Below, one piece after another: positions 35,202 through 45,582 of a stretch of DNA of 64,000 nt. Every line of letters starts with the position of its first letter. Within the stretch, counting starts at the first letter, position 1. The DNA comes from Microlunatus elymi (lineage in GTDB: Bacteria > Actinomycetota > Actinomycetes > Propionibacteriales > Propionibacteriaceae), in NCBI RefSeq assembly GCF_007362775.1, contig NZ_CP041692.1, positions 2,108,001 through 2,172,000 on the forward strand, read 5' to 3'. Made by a program: the position numbers and the translations under genes. Under the pieces are notes generated by a model, which ran no database searches, was not told the origin of the DNA, and saw nothing but the letters and a program-made list of their open reading frames with translations.

Positions 35202-36170
35202 ATGGCGCGGGTGCAGGTTTACGGGCGGGCGGTGTTGGTCAGTGGACCGGAAGGGTTGCTGGCGGATCGGGCGGTGGCCGAGCGGCTCGCGGTGGCGCGC
35301 AACGAGGACGCCGACGTCGAGATCTCCCAGGTCGAGGGTGCGGGGCTGGACGCCGGCACGCTGGCCGAGATCACCAGCGCGTCGTTGTTCTCCAGCCGGC
35401 GGGTTGCGGTGATCCGCGATGTCGGTTCGGTCCCGGCGGAGTTGCATGCCGAGATCATCACGCTGGCAACCCAGCCGCTGGACGAACTCGGGCTGATCCT
35501 CGTACATCCTGGCGGCAACAAGGGCAAGGGGCTGCTGGACAAACTGAAGAAGGCCAAGGTCGAGGTCGTCGACTGTCAGACGATGAAGACCTGGGATCTG
35601 CCGAAGTTCGTCGCGGCCGAGGTGCGACGAGCCGGCGCGACGATGGAGCCGCAGACCGCGCAGGCCGTGGTCGACGCCGTCGGCCACGACCTCCGCTCGC
35701 TGGCCTCCGCGGTGTCGCAACTCGCTTCGGACAGCGATCAGCGGGAGATCCCGGCTTCGCTGGTGCAGAAGTACTTCGGCGGCCGGGCCGAGGTGACCAG
35801 CTTCGCGGTCGCCGACGCCGCGTTGGCCGGGCGGACCGGGCCGGCGATGGAGCAACTGCGCTGGGCGCTGTCCACCGGAGTGGCGCCGGTGCTGGTGACC
35901 AGTGCGCTGGCGTCCGGGCTGCGCGGCCTCGGCAAGTACGTCGCTGCCGGCGGCGGGATGCGGGACGTCGACCTGGCGCGGGTGATCGGCGTACCGCCGT
36001 GGAAGCTGAAGACGATGAGAACGCAGGCCCGCGGCTGGGATGAACGGGGCCTGGCCAACGCGCTGCGGGCAGTGGCGATCGCCGACGCGGAGATCAAGGG
36101 TGCCGCCGATGATGCGGAGTATGCGCTGGAGCGGGTCGTGTTGACGGTCAGCCGAGCCCGCGGTCGGTGA
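35202..36170 (+). CDS. holA: DNA polymerase III delta subunit
   Basis: 322 residues. Part of the clamp loader that opens the beta clamp. It has the HolA-type N-terminal domain (GPEGLLADRAVAERL, then FSSRRVAVIRDV), the linker KKAKVEVVDCQTMKTWDLPKFV and a C-terminal collar domain (YFGGRAEVTSFAVADAALAGR). A degenerate AAA+ fold without a P-loop is normal for delta. Its convergent neighbour is rpsT, the usual order in actinobacteria; upstream comEC is unusually far. Confidence 0.9.
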   Translation: MARVQVYGRAVLVSGPEGLLADRAVAERLAVARNEDADVEISQVEGAGLDAGTLAEITSASLFSSRRVAVIRDVGSVPAELHAEIITLATQPLDELGLILVHPGGNKGKGLLDKLKKAKVEVVDCQTMKTWDLPKFVAAEVRRAGATMEPQTAQAVVDAVGHDLRSLASAVSQLASDSDQREIPASLVQKYFGGRAEVTSFAVADAALAGRTGPAMEQLRWALSTGVAPVLVTSALASGLRGLGKYVAAGGGMRDVDLARVIGVPPWKLKTMRTQARGWDERGLANALRAVAIADAEIKGAADDAEYALERVVLTVSRARGR

Positions 36171-36214
36171 CGCGTCGACGCCCGGTGGTTACCGAACGGC
36201 TCGCGCGGGCACGC

Positions 36215-36246
36215 AAAAAGCCCCGGTCACCGCAGTGGAGACCGGG
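36215..36246 (-). terminator. Intrinsic terminator of rpsT
   Basis: Read on the minus strand: CCCGGTC (36246-36240), loop, GACCGGG (36228-36222), then a run of five T (36219-36215). It is 18 bp behind the rpsT stop. The stem could also stop holA transcription from the other side. Confidence 0.8.
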
Positions 36247-36264
36247 ACTTACAGGTGCCGAAGC

Positions 36265-36528
36265 TCAGCCGAGCTGTGCGGCGCGGGTAGCGATGGCCGA
36301 CTTGCGGTTCGCAGCCTGGTTGGAGTGGATGACGCCCTTGGAAACAGCCTTGTCCAGCTGGCGGGTCGCGTGACGAGCCGCTTCCTGTGCCTTGGCGGTC
36401 TCGCCGGCGTCAGCGGCCTCGCGGAACCGGCGCACGGCAGTGCGCAGCGACGACTTGACGGCCTTGTTGCGCTGGCGCGCGACCTCGTTCGTCTTGATCC
36501 GCTTCATCTGGGACTTGATGTTCGCCAC
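36265..36528 (-). CDS. rpsT: 30S ribosomal protein bS20
   Basis: 87 residues, basic and helical, with the typical [29 protein letters not shown] start and [13 protein letters not shown] end. It binds 16S rRNA in the small subunit. GTG 36528 was chosen since ANIKSQ follows at once; the longer frame upstream is not coding. Confidence 0.95.
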   Translation of the reverse strand: MANIKSQMKRIKTNEVARQRNKAVKSSLRTAVRRFREAADAGETAKAQEAARHATRQLDKAVSKGVIHSNQAANRKSAIATRAAQLG

Positions 36529-36917
36529 GGGGCAAGCCTCTGACAATCTCGAAGTTGATGGTTGAGTGCACCCGCTGGTTGCCCGACGGACGCGACGATC
36601 AAAGATATCAGTGCGGCCCTGGCGGTCCAAATTGCCGGAATCGGACGGAGGCGGCAGGAACGCCGGGGCGCTGGGCCCGTCGCAGACCGTAACCTTCGAT
36701 CTCTCCGAGGTTCCGGCGACTTGTCCGAGCGACCGCGTCGAATCCGGCTGATTCGCGCTGCGGAACCTCGGCCAAATTCGTGGAAGCTCGGCCAAATCCG
36801 CGGGAGCCCGGACGCCATCGGATGACAGCACGGGCTACGAAACGTCAGCTCTGCTGACGGGACCAAGATCAACGGCCGTAAAGTCGGGCGGGTGATCAGC
36901 GGCGAGAGGCGAGCGGC
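36529..36917. other. 389-bp divergent intergenic region rpsT / sulfatase
   Basis: No gene seen. Towards the right end are an inverted repeat CGTCAGC-TCT-GCTGACG (36843-36859) and a -10-like TAAAGT (36879-36884) reading towards the sulfatase at 36918. A direct repeat CTCGGCCAAATYCG occurs twice near 36766-36800. The rpsT promoter must lie in the left part but is not clear by eye. Confidence 0.4.
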
Positions 36918-38570
<1,653 letters not shown>

Positions 38571-38613
38571 CCGCAGACCGCGTGGCGGCAACCTCGCTGC
38601 CGACCAGCAATGT

Positions 38614-40101
38614 TCACCAGAACGCCTTACGTGGTTGACTTCTGTCGTCGGTGGCGATCATCACGTCGAACGCGAATTCGGTCATCTCCTGGCGCAGCTC
38701 GGCATGGTCCAGACGGTCCCACAGGTTCATCAACTCACCCGGATCCGTGGCAAGATCGTAGAGTTCGCCGGTCCGCCTCCGGGTGGTGCACGGCTGCCCG
38801 TGGTGGATGATGATCTTGATGTCGCCGCGCCGCACCATCGTCGTGTGCACCGGCGGGTCGTAGGGGTGCCCGCTGTCACGGTATTCACACAGCGCCCACC
38901 CGCGGTGCTCGGACGCACTGCCGTCGGCCAGCCCGAGCAGTGATCGGCCCTGGCAGCGGGGGAGCGAGGCACCGGTGAGCTCAGCGATGGTGGCGGTGAG
39001 ATCGATCCACTGCACCAGCTCGGTGATCTTGGTCTGCGCAGCGATCCGGCCCGGCCAGCGGATGAGCAACGGCACCCTGACCGAGCAGTCGTACATCATC
39101 GGTCCCTTCAGCATCAGCTGATGATCACCGAGCAGCTCGCCGTGATCGGAGGTGAAGATCACCACCGTGTGCTCGTCCAGTCCCTGTTCGTGCAGCACCC
39201 GCAGGATGCGGCCGACCTCGTCGTCGATCAGGCTCACCATGGCGTAGTACGCGGCCTTGATCTGTTGAAGATCATCGGCGCTGTAGTCCTGATAGCCGGC
39301 GGCGTGCCCGGAGTACGACCTGGCTGACGCTTCGGCAAGGATCGGCGGCTTGGCGTCCAGTTCGCCGGGCACCGTGTTCGGCCGGGACAACTCCTCGGGC
39401 CGGTAGCGCTCCAGATACTCCTTCGGTGCGCCGAAGGAGTGGTGCGGATCGAAGAAGTTCGCGACGAAGAAGAATGGCTGCTCCGCCGGCCGGGCCCCGG
39501 TCAGATAGCGGATCGTCTCGTCACCGACCCAGCGCGAGTAGTGCGCCTCGGTCGGTACGACATCAATCGGGCTGCCGGCGACCCCGGCAGTCCGGCCACG
39601 ATTGCGGTCCCGACGCTGACCGAGCACCAGGTCGTACACCTCGGGGTGTGCGGTCGCCAGCCAGCGGTGGTAGGCATTCTCCGAGCTGCCGCGGTACGGA
39701 TCGTGCGCCCATTGCCAGACCCGGAAGCCGGCGGGCTTGTCCTCGGTACGACCGTCGGCGCACGCGTCGAGGTGCCACTTGCCGACCAGGCCGCAGTCGT
39801 AGCCGGTCTCGGCCAGTGCGGTCGGCAGCAGCCGTACCGACTCGGGCAGCCGAACGCCGTTGGCATACAAGCCGTGGTTGTGCAGATACATCCCGCTCAT
39901 CAACGACGCCCGGGACGGCGCACACACCGGCGCCTGCACGTAGCAGTTCTCGAACAGGGCACCGTCGGTGGCCAGCCGATCCAGATTCGGTGTGTCGATC
40001 TCGGTGTTGCCATAGCCGGCGAGGGTGTCGAAACGTTGCTGATCGGTGCAGATCAACAGAACGTTCGGACGATCACCGGCTTGCGGGCTGACGGACGACA
40101 C
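38614..40101 (-). CDS. S1-family sulfatase
   Basis: 495 residues with formylglycine motif CAPSR (Cys at about residue 60), NVLLICTDQQRFDTLAGYG, GKWHLD, DPHHSFGAP and TSDHGELLGDH metal-site segments; the DQQR and HGELLGDH features are typical of choline-sulfatase and glycan-sulfatase branches. GTG 40101 is preceded by GGAGGA; ATG 40116 is an alternative but lies in an inverted repeat and lacks a ribosome site. It follows the alpha-xylosidase gene by about 50 bp on the same strand and probably belongs to its operon. Confidence 0.88.
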   Translation of the reverse strand: MSSVSPQAGDRPNVLLICTDQQRFDTLAGYGNTEIDTPNLDRLATDGALFENCYVQAPVCAPSRASLMSGMYLHNHGLYANGVRLPESVRLLPTALAETGYDCGLVGKWHLDACADGRTEDKPAGFRVWQWAHDPYRGSSENAYHRWLATAHPEVYDLVLGQRRDRNRGRTAGVAGSPIDVVPTEAHYSRWVGDETIRYLTGARPAEQPFFFVANFFDPHHSFGAPKEYLERYRPEELSRPNTVPGELDAKPPILAEASARSYSGHAAGYQDYSADDLQQIKAAYYAMVSLIDDEVGRILRVLHEQGLDEHTVVIFTSDHGELLGDHQLMLKGPMMYDCSVRVPLLIRWPGRIAAQTKITELVQWIDLTATIAELTGASLPRCQGRSLLGLADGSASEHRGWALCEYRDSGHPYDPPVHTTMVRRGDIKIIIHHGQPCTTRRRTGELYDLATDPGELMNLWDRLDHAELRQEMTEFAFDVMIATDDRSQPRKAFW

Positions 40102-40109
40102 GGCTCCTC

Positions 40110-40143
40110 CGATCATGGTCTACGACGCTGTGGACCATGATCG
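40110..40143. promoter_or_regulatory. 11-bp-arm inverted repeat between GH31 and sulfatase genes
   Basis: Arms CGATCATGGTC (40110-40120) and GACCATGATCG (40133-40143), 12-bp spacer. It occupies the short gap between two same-strand genes and covers the alternative ATG start of the sulfatase. It could be an operator, an mRNA hairpin or a processing site. Confidence 0.5.
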
Positions 40144-40152
40144 TAATTGACC

Positions 40153-42411
40153 TCAGCGTGGATCCAGACGGTGGGCGATCTCCGCCCGGTTGGCCTCGGA
40201 CGCTACGACCCGGTCGCCCACCTGCAAGCGCCACGGCTTGCCGGTGCCGGTACCGGTGGCGATGATCATCGAGCCCTTGCGGCGCACCACGAATTCGGCG
40301 TCTCCGACCCGCAGCTCGAAGCTGTCACCGTCGGCGAATTCGTAAGCCCGCAAGGTGATCCCGTCGACGTGATCGTAGTCCGGACGATCGTCGACAGCTC
40401 CCCACGGCAGCACCGTACCGGGACGGACGAAGAGCGGCAGCGAGTCGAAACCGTACTGCTGGCGATGCCACCGCGGACCGGTCAGCGTCTCGCCGGTCAG
40501 CAGATGGGTCCAGGTGCCCTCGGGTAGGTAGAAGTCGGCCCGACCCGCCGCGTCGAACACGGGGGCCACCAGCAGCCGATCTCCCAACAGGTATTGGGTG
40601 TCCACGGTCGCCGCCCCCCGATCTTCGGCGAACTCGAGCACCATCGGCCGCATGATCGGAATGCCCTCGGTGTGGACGATCTCGCCGAGCCGGGACAGGT
40701 AAGGCATCAGCCGCATCTTCAGCCGCGCGAATTGTCGGGTGACGTCGACGGCCTCCTCGTCGAAGGCCCACGGCACCCGGTACGAACTCGAACCGTGCAG
40801 CCGCGAGTGCGAGCTCAACAGCCCGAAAGCCACCCAGCGCTTGAACACTCCGGGATCCGGCGTGCCCTCGAAACCGCCGATGTCGTGACTCCAGTAGCCG
40901 AAGCCGGACAACGCCAACGACATCCCGCCGCGCAACGACTCGGCCATCGACAGATAGGTCGACTCACAGTCGCCGCCCCAATGCACCGGAAACTTCTGCC
41001 CACCCGCGGTCGCCGAACGCGCGAACACGACCGCCTCGCCCTCACCGCGTTCGGCGCGAAGAAGATCAAACACCGTCTGGTTGTAGAGCTGCGCGTAGTA
41101 GTTGTGCATCTTCGCCGGGTCGGAGCCGTCGTGCCAGACCACGCCATCGGCCGGGATGCGCTCACCGAAGTCGGTCTTGAAGCAATCCACCCCCTCGTCC
41201 AGCAACACCTTCAACTTGGACGCGTACCAGTCCCGGGCATCCGGATTGGTGAAGTCGACCAACCCCATGCCGGCCTGCCACATGTCCCACTGCCAGACGT
41301 CGCCCTCGGTCGTGCGAACCAGGTAGCCGAGTTCCTTCCCCTCGGCGAAGAGCACCGACCGCTGAGCGATGTACGGATTGATCCAGACACAGATCTTCAA
41401 ACCCCGAGATCGCAACCGGGCAAGCATTCCCGCCGGATCCGGAAACATCGCCGGATCCCAGACGAAATCACACCAATGGAACTGGCGCATCCAGAAACAG
41501 TCGAAGTGGAAGACGCTGAGCGGGATCTCCCGACGCGCCATCTCGTCGATGAAGCCGGTCACCGTCGGCTCGTCGTAGTTGGTGGTGAACGAGGTGGACA
41601 GCCACAGCCCGTACGACCAGTCCGGGACCCTGGCCGGGCGTCCGGTCAGCGCGGTGTACTTGCTCAGGATCTCCTTCGGCGACGGGCCGTAGATCACGTA
41701 GTACTGCAGATATTGGCCCTCGACGGAGAACTGGTTGCGGGACACCACCTCGGTGCCGACCTCGAAACTGACCCGTTCCGGGTGGGCGACAAGAACGCCG
41801 TAACCGTTGTCGGTCAGGTAGAACGGGACGTTCTTGTACGCCTGGTCGCTGGCGGTGCCGCCGTCGGCGTTCCAGATGTCGACCGACTGACCGTTCTTGA
41901 TCAGGGGTCCGAAGCGCTCGCCCAGTCCGAACACGTGCTCGCCGACACCCAGCGCCAATTGCTCACGGACGAAGTGTCGGCCGTCGGCGTCGGTGATCAC
42001 GCCGATGCTGTTCGGCGTCGAGGAGGTGAGAAGTTGATCACCGGCGACGAAGTCTACCGACCAGTCGCCGTCGGTGGCGATCTTGGCCGTCAGGTCGCCG
42101 GAGCCGAAGCTGACCGATTTCTCACCGGTGGTGATCACCGGCTGGACCTCGGTCCGGTGCAATGCGAACTCCGGTCCGCGATCGCGGGTGCCGGCGAAAT
42201 GCTCGATCCGTACCCCGATCACGTCCGGCGCCGGAGCGTCGAAACTGACGGTGATCACCGGCCGGTTCAGCGAGTCGCCGCGACGCCGCAGCGGGGTGGT
42301 GGGTGCGTAGACGGTCAGACCGTACGGGGCCGCCTCGGTCTGATCGACCCAGCGTGGACGAAGAATCTCCACCCCGGGCAGCGTCTGCCAGTACCCATCA
42401 GTGAACTTCAC
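40153..42411 (-). CDS. GH31 alpha-xylosidase (YicI-like)
   Basis: 752 residues. It releases alpha-linked xylose from the non-reducing end of oligosaccharides such as xyloglucan pieces. The nucleophile Asp414 is in FKTDFGERIP and the acid/base Asp481 in HWGGDCE; both contexts match E. coli YicI closely. An N-terminal beta-sandwich (1-230), a TIM barrel with PLSVFHFDCFWM, and C-terminal beta domains are present. No signal peptide. GTG 42411 has GGAGGAA upstream. Divergent from a LacI regulator. Confidence 0.9.
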   Translation of the reverse strand: MKFTDGYWQTLPGVEILRPRWVDQTEAAPYGLTVYAPTTPLRRRGDSLNRPVITVSFDAPAPDVIGVRIEHFAGTRDRGPEFALHRTEVQPVITTGEKSVSFGSGDLTAKIATDGDWSVDFVAGDQLLTSSTPNSIGVITDADGRHFVREQLALGVGEHVFGLGERFGPLIKNGQSVDIWNADGGTASDQAYKNVPFYLTDNGYGVLVAHPERVSFEVGTEVVSRNQFSVEGQYLQYYVIYGPSPKEILSKYTALTGRPARVPDWSYGLWLSTSFTTNYDEPTVTGFIDEMARREIPLSVFHFDCFWMRQFHWCDFVWDPAMFPDPAGMLARLRSRGLKICVWINPYIAQRSVLFAEGKELGYLVRTTEGDVWQWDMWQAGMGLVDFTNPDARDWYASKLKVLLDEGVDCFKTDFGERIPADGVVWHDGSDPAKMHNYYAQLYNQTVFDLLRAERGEGEAVVFARSATAGGQKFPVHWGGDCESTYLSMAESLRGGMSLALSGFGYWSHDIGGFEGTPDPGVFKRWVAFGLLSSHSRLHGSSSYRVPWAFDEEAVDVTRQFARLKMRLMPYLSRLGEIVHTEGIPIMRPMVLEFAEDRGAATVDTQYLLGDRLLVAPVFDAAGRADFYLPEGTWTHLLTGETLTGPRWHRQQYGFDSLPLFVRPGTVLPWGAVDDRPDYDHVDGITLRAYEFADGDSFELRVGDAEFVVRRKGSMIIATGTGTGKPWRLQVGDRVVASEANRAEIAHRLDPR

Positions 42412-42508
42412 GGGTTTCCTCCATATTCGGGCCGAACGTCTCCGTGCCGGCCGTCCCGGTGCCGGGACGACGTGGTGCCGGGCGCGGCAGTCGCGGCGTC
42501 TGTTCGCT

Positions 42509-42514
42509 TATCAT
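42509..42514 (+). promoter_or_regulatory. -10 candidate of lacI-type gene
   Basis: TATCAT in the 164-bp divergent gap between GH31 and lacI, within an imperfect palindrome TTCGCTT...AAGCTCGAA (42503-42525), which may be an operator. Confidence 0.35.
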
Positions 42515-42575
42515 GCAAGCTCGAAGATCAACGAGATCAGATCATCGGGACCTGAGGCAGAGAACCTGGAGCGGG

Positions 42576-43577
42576 ATGGCAACGATCCATGATGTCGCCA
42601 AGGCGGCGGGTGTCTCCAATTCCACCGTCTCCTACGTGCTGAGCGGGAAGCGGTCGATCTCGGCCGAGACCCGGCATCGGGTCGAGGACGCGATCAAGCA
42701 GCTGGGCTATCGGCCGCACGCCGGGGCCCGGGCGCTCGCTTCCAGTCGCAGTTCCACGTTGGCGCTGGTGGCGCCGTTGCGAGCCGACGTGGACGTGAAC
42801 GTGATCATGCAGTTCGTCACCGGGGTGGTGACGCGAGCCCGTGATCATGAAATGGACGTGCTGCTGCTCACCCAGGACGACCCGGGCGGCATCGAACGGG
42901 CCGCCAACTCGTCCCTGGCCGACGCGTTGATCATGATGGACATCGAGGCCGAGGACCCGCGAATCCCAACCCTGGTTGAGCTGCGCCGGCCCGCGGTGCT
43001 GATCGGCCTGCCTGCGGACGCCCGTGGGTTGTCGGTTGTTGATCTTGACTTCGAGGCGGCCGGACGGCTCGCCTGGCAGTACCTGACCGGTCTCGGGCAT
43101 CGGCAGATCGCGCTGATCGGGCCGACGCCCGCGGTGCTCGGCCGGCACACCTCGTACGCCAATCGGTTGCTGGACGGCTACCGCGGCGCCGCCGAACGCG
43201 ACGATCGGCCGACGGCGGTCGAACCGGCCGAGGCAGGGCACGCCGGCGGCCTCGCTGCCATCCGCCGGGTGCTGGACCGGATGCCGGAGGTCAGCGCCGT
43301 GGTGGTGCACAACGAGGCCGCACTGCCCGGCGTGCTCACCGGTCTGCGCGCGGCCGGACACGAGATCGGCACCGGTATCAGCGTGCTGGCGATCTGCCCG
43401 GCCGACGTTGCCGTCCAGCAGGCCGTTCCGTTGACCTCGATCGACATCCCGGCGATCCGGATGGGCAAGATCGCCGTCGACCTGGCGATGGCCAGGATCG
43501 ACGGCAGCGACGACCCGGAGATCCGGCTGCTCGTTCCTCAGGTCACCGAACGCGACAGCACCAGGGCCCTGCTCTGA
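42576..43577 (+). CDS. LacI-family regulator
   Basis: 333 residues: HTH and hinge at 2-60 (TIHDVAKAAGVSNSTVSYVLSGKRSISAETRHRVEDAIKQLGYRPHAGARALAS) and a periplasmic-binding-protein-like sugar domain. ATG 42576 with GGAG 4 bp upstream. It lies between the alpha-xylosidase/sulfatase genes and the LplABC importer and is the nearest candidate to bind the GAANCGNTTC sites at 47317 and 47517. The ligand is probably a sugar. Confidence 0.9.
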   Translation: MATIHDVAKAAGVSNSTVSYVLSGKRSISAETRHRVEDAIKQLGYRPHAGARALASSRSSTLALVAPLRADVDVNVIMQFVTGVVTRARDHEMDVLLLTQDDPGGIERAANSSLADALIMMDIEAEDPRIPTLVELRRPAVLIGLPADARGLSVVDLDFEAAGRLAWQYLTGLGHRQIALIGPTPAVLGRHTSYANRLLDGYRGAAERDDRPTAVEPAEAGHAGGLAAIRRVLDRMPEVSAVVVHNEAALPGVLTGLRAAGHEIGTGISVLAICPADVAVQQAVPLTSIDIPAIRMGKIAVDLAMARIDGSDDPEIRLLVPQVTERDSTRALL

Positions 43578-43618
43578 ACACATCAGAAGGCCCAGCCCTG
43601 ACGGCGATTCCGCCATCC

Positions 43619-44590
43619 TCAGCCCTTGATCGCGCCGAAGATCACGCCCTTGGTGAAGTGGCGTTGGACGAACGGGTAGACGATCAGGATCGGGACCAGG
43701 GCCAGGGTCATCACCGCCATCTTCACCGGCATGCCGGCGACGACACCGCTGGCGTGCGTGTCGGTAGCACTGGCCCCGCCGGGCAGGTTCGCACCCTGCA
43801 ACACGTACGAACGAAGCACCAGCTGCAGCGGCCACTTGCTGTTGTCGTTGATGTAGAGCATGGCGTTGAAGAACGCGTTGAAGTAGCCGACGCCGTAGAA
43901 CAGCGCGACCACCGCGACGACGGCGCCGGACATGGGCAGCACGATCCGGCCCAGGATGCGCCACTCACCGGCACCGTCCATCCGGGCCGCCTCGATGATG
44001 CTCTGATCAATACCCATGAAGAAGTTCCGCAAGATCAACACATTGAACGCGCTGACCGCACCGGGCAGGATCAGCGACCAGTACGAGTTGATCATGCCCA
44101 GTTTGCTGACCAGCAGGTACGTCGGGATCATGCCGGCGCCGAAGAACATGGTGATCAGGAAGACGAACAAGATCACCCGATGGCCGAACGAATTCGGCTT
44201 GGACAGGCCGTACGCGGCCATCACCGAGACCGCGGTGGACAGGGTGGTGCCGACGGCGGTGACTCCGACGCTGACCAGCGCAGCTCGGGTGACCACACCG
44301 CCGGACAGGATCTGCACGTACGCCGCCGCGGTGAGCCCGCGCGGCACGATCACCAGACCGCCGGCGTTCACCGACGCCTGGTGGGTGGAGAAGCTGGTCA
44401 GCACGATGGTGTAGAGCGGGAACAGGATGGCCAGCACGACGGCGATCAGCACGATCGCCTTGGCGAGGCTGCCGGGGCGGCTGGGTTGTTCGTCCCAGAC
44501 CGGCCGCAGCGAGTTCCGCCGGCGGGCTCGGGGGCGGCCGGTCGGCGTACCGATGGCCGGTCGGGGCAGGGTGGTGGTGGGCTCGGTCAT
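43619..44590 (-). CDS. ABC oligosaccharide importer permease (LplC type)
   Basis: 323 residues, six helices, with SFSTHQASVNAGGLVIVPRGLTAAAYVQIL after helix 1 and the EAA loop IEAARMDGAGEWRILGRIVLP, characteristic of the CUT1 LplC/YtcP branch. It overlaps the LplB-type gene by 4 bp. Last gene of the importer operon, convergent with the LacI gene. Confidence 0.9.
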   Translation of the reverse strand: MTEPTTTLPRPAIGTPTGRPRARRRNSLRPVWDEQPSRPGSLAKAIVLIAVVLAILFPLYTIVLTSFSTHQASVNAGGLVIVPRGLTAAAYVQILSGGVVTRAALVSVGVTAVGTTLSTAVSVMAAYGLSKPNSFGHRVILFVFLITMFFGAGMIPTYLLVSKLGMINSYWSLILPGAVSAFNVLILRNFFMGIDQSIIEAARMDGAGEWRILGRIVLPMSGAVVAVVALFYGVGYFNAFFNAMLYINDNSKWPLQLVLRSYVLQGANLPGGASATDTHASGVVAGMPVKMAVMTLALVPILIVYPFVQRHFTKGVIFGAIKG

Positions 44591-45582
44591 GCTTTCTGAT
44601 ACACCCCTGATTCTCCGAAGACGTGCGCCAGCTTGTTCGCGCCGAGCACCAGTCCGAGACTGATCACGCCCTTGGCCAGACCGGCCGCTGCAGCGAAACT
44701 CCAGTCGCCGTAGATGACGCCTTGGTAGTAGACGTAGGTGTCGATCACCTCCGACACCTGGGCGCCGACCGCCGCCCGTTGCAAGATCAACTGCTCGAAG
44801 CCGACCGTCAGCGCGTCACCCAGCCGCAAGATCAACAACAGGATGATCACCGGCTTCAGGGCGGGCAGGGTGATGTGCCACATCCGCTTCCACCGATTCG
44901 CGCCGTCCGCCGCGGCGGCTTCGTGCAACGCGGGATCGACCGTGCTCAACGCGGCCAGGAAGATGATGATGCCCCAGCCGGCGTCCTTCCACACCGACTG
45001 CGCGGTGATCAGCACCAGGAAGGTGTGCGGGTTGGTCATCAGGTCGAAGCCGGAGTGGCCGTGGTCGCGCAGGGTCTGGCTGATCAACCCGGCACCACCG
45101 AACATCTGCTGGAACACCGTCACGACCACGACCCAGCTGAAGAAGTGCGGCAGGTAGACCACCGACTGGATGACGGTCCGGATCCGCGGCGAGATCACAC
45201 TGTTCAGCAGCAGGGCCAGGATGATCGGGATCGGGAAGAAGAACACCAACTGGAACGCGGTGATCGTCAGGGTGTTCTTCACCGCGTTCAGGAACGTCGG
45301 GCTGTCGAACACCCGGACGAAGTTGTCGAAGCCGACGAACGGGCTGTGCAGGAAGCCGGTGTAGGGCGAGTAGTTCTGGAACGCCATCACATTCCCGGCC
45401 ATCGGGATGTAGGCGAAGATGATCAACAAGATCACAGCGGGCAGGGTCATGATGATCAACGACCGGTCCCGCTTCAACTTGGCTCGCCAGGTCCGCCGGC
45501 GCACCGGCGGTGTCGCCGGCTTGACCCGCTTGGTCGCGTCGGCGGATGTCGACGTCGTACGGGGTGGGCTGGTGGTGGTCAC
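44587..45582 (-). CDS. ABC oligosaccharide importer permease (LplB type)
   Basis: 331 residues, six helices; FAYIPMAGNVMAFQNYSPYTGF and the EAA-loop HEAAAADGANRWKRMWHITLPAL identify the LplB/YteP branch. GTG 45582 overlaps the binding-protein stop by 4 bp. No ATPase gene is present. Confidence 0.9.
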   Translation of the reverse strand: MTTTSPPRTTSTSADATKRVKPATPPVRRRTWRAKLKRDRSLIIMTLPAVILLIIFAYIPMAGNVMAFQNYSPYTGFLHSPFVGFDNFVRVFDSPTFLNAVKNTLTITAFQLVFFFPIPIILALLLNSVISPRIRTVIQSVVYLPHFFSWVVVVTVFQQMFGGAGLISQTLRDHGHSGFDLMTNPHTFLVLITAQSVWKDAGWGIIIFLAALSTVDPALHEAAAADGANRWKRMWHITLPALKPVIILLLILRLGDALTVGFEQLILQRAAVGAQVSEVIDTYVYYQGVIYGDWSFAAAAGLAKGVISLGLVLGANKLAHVFGESGVYQKA

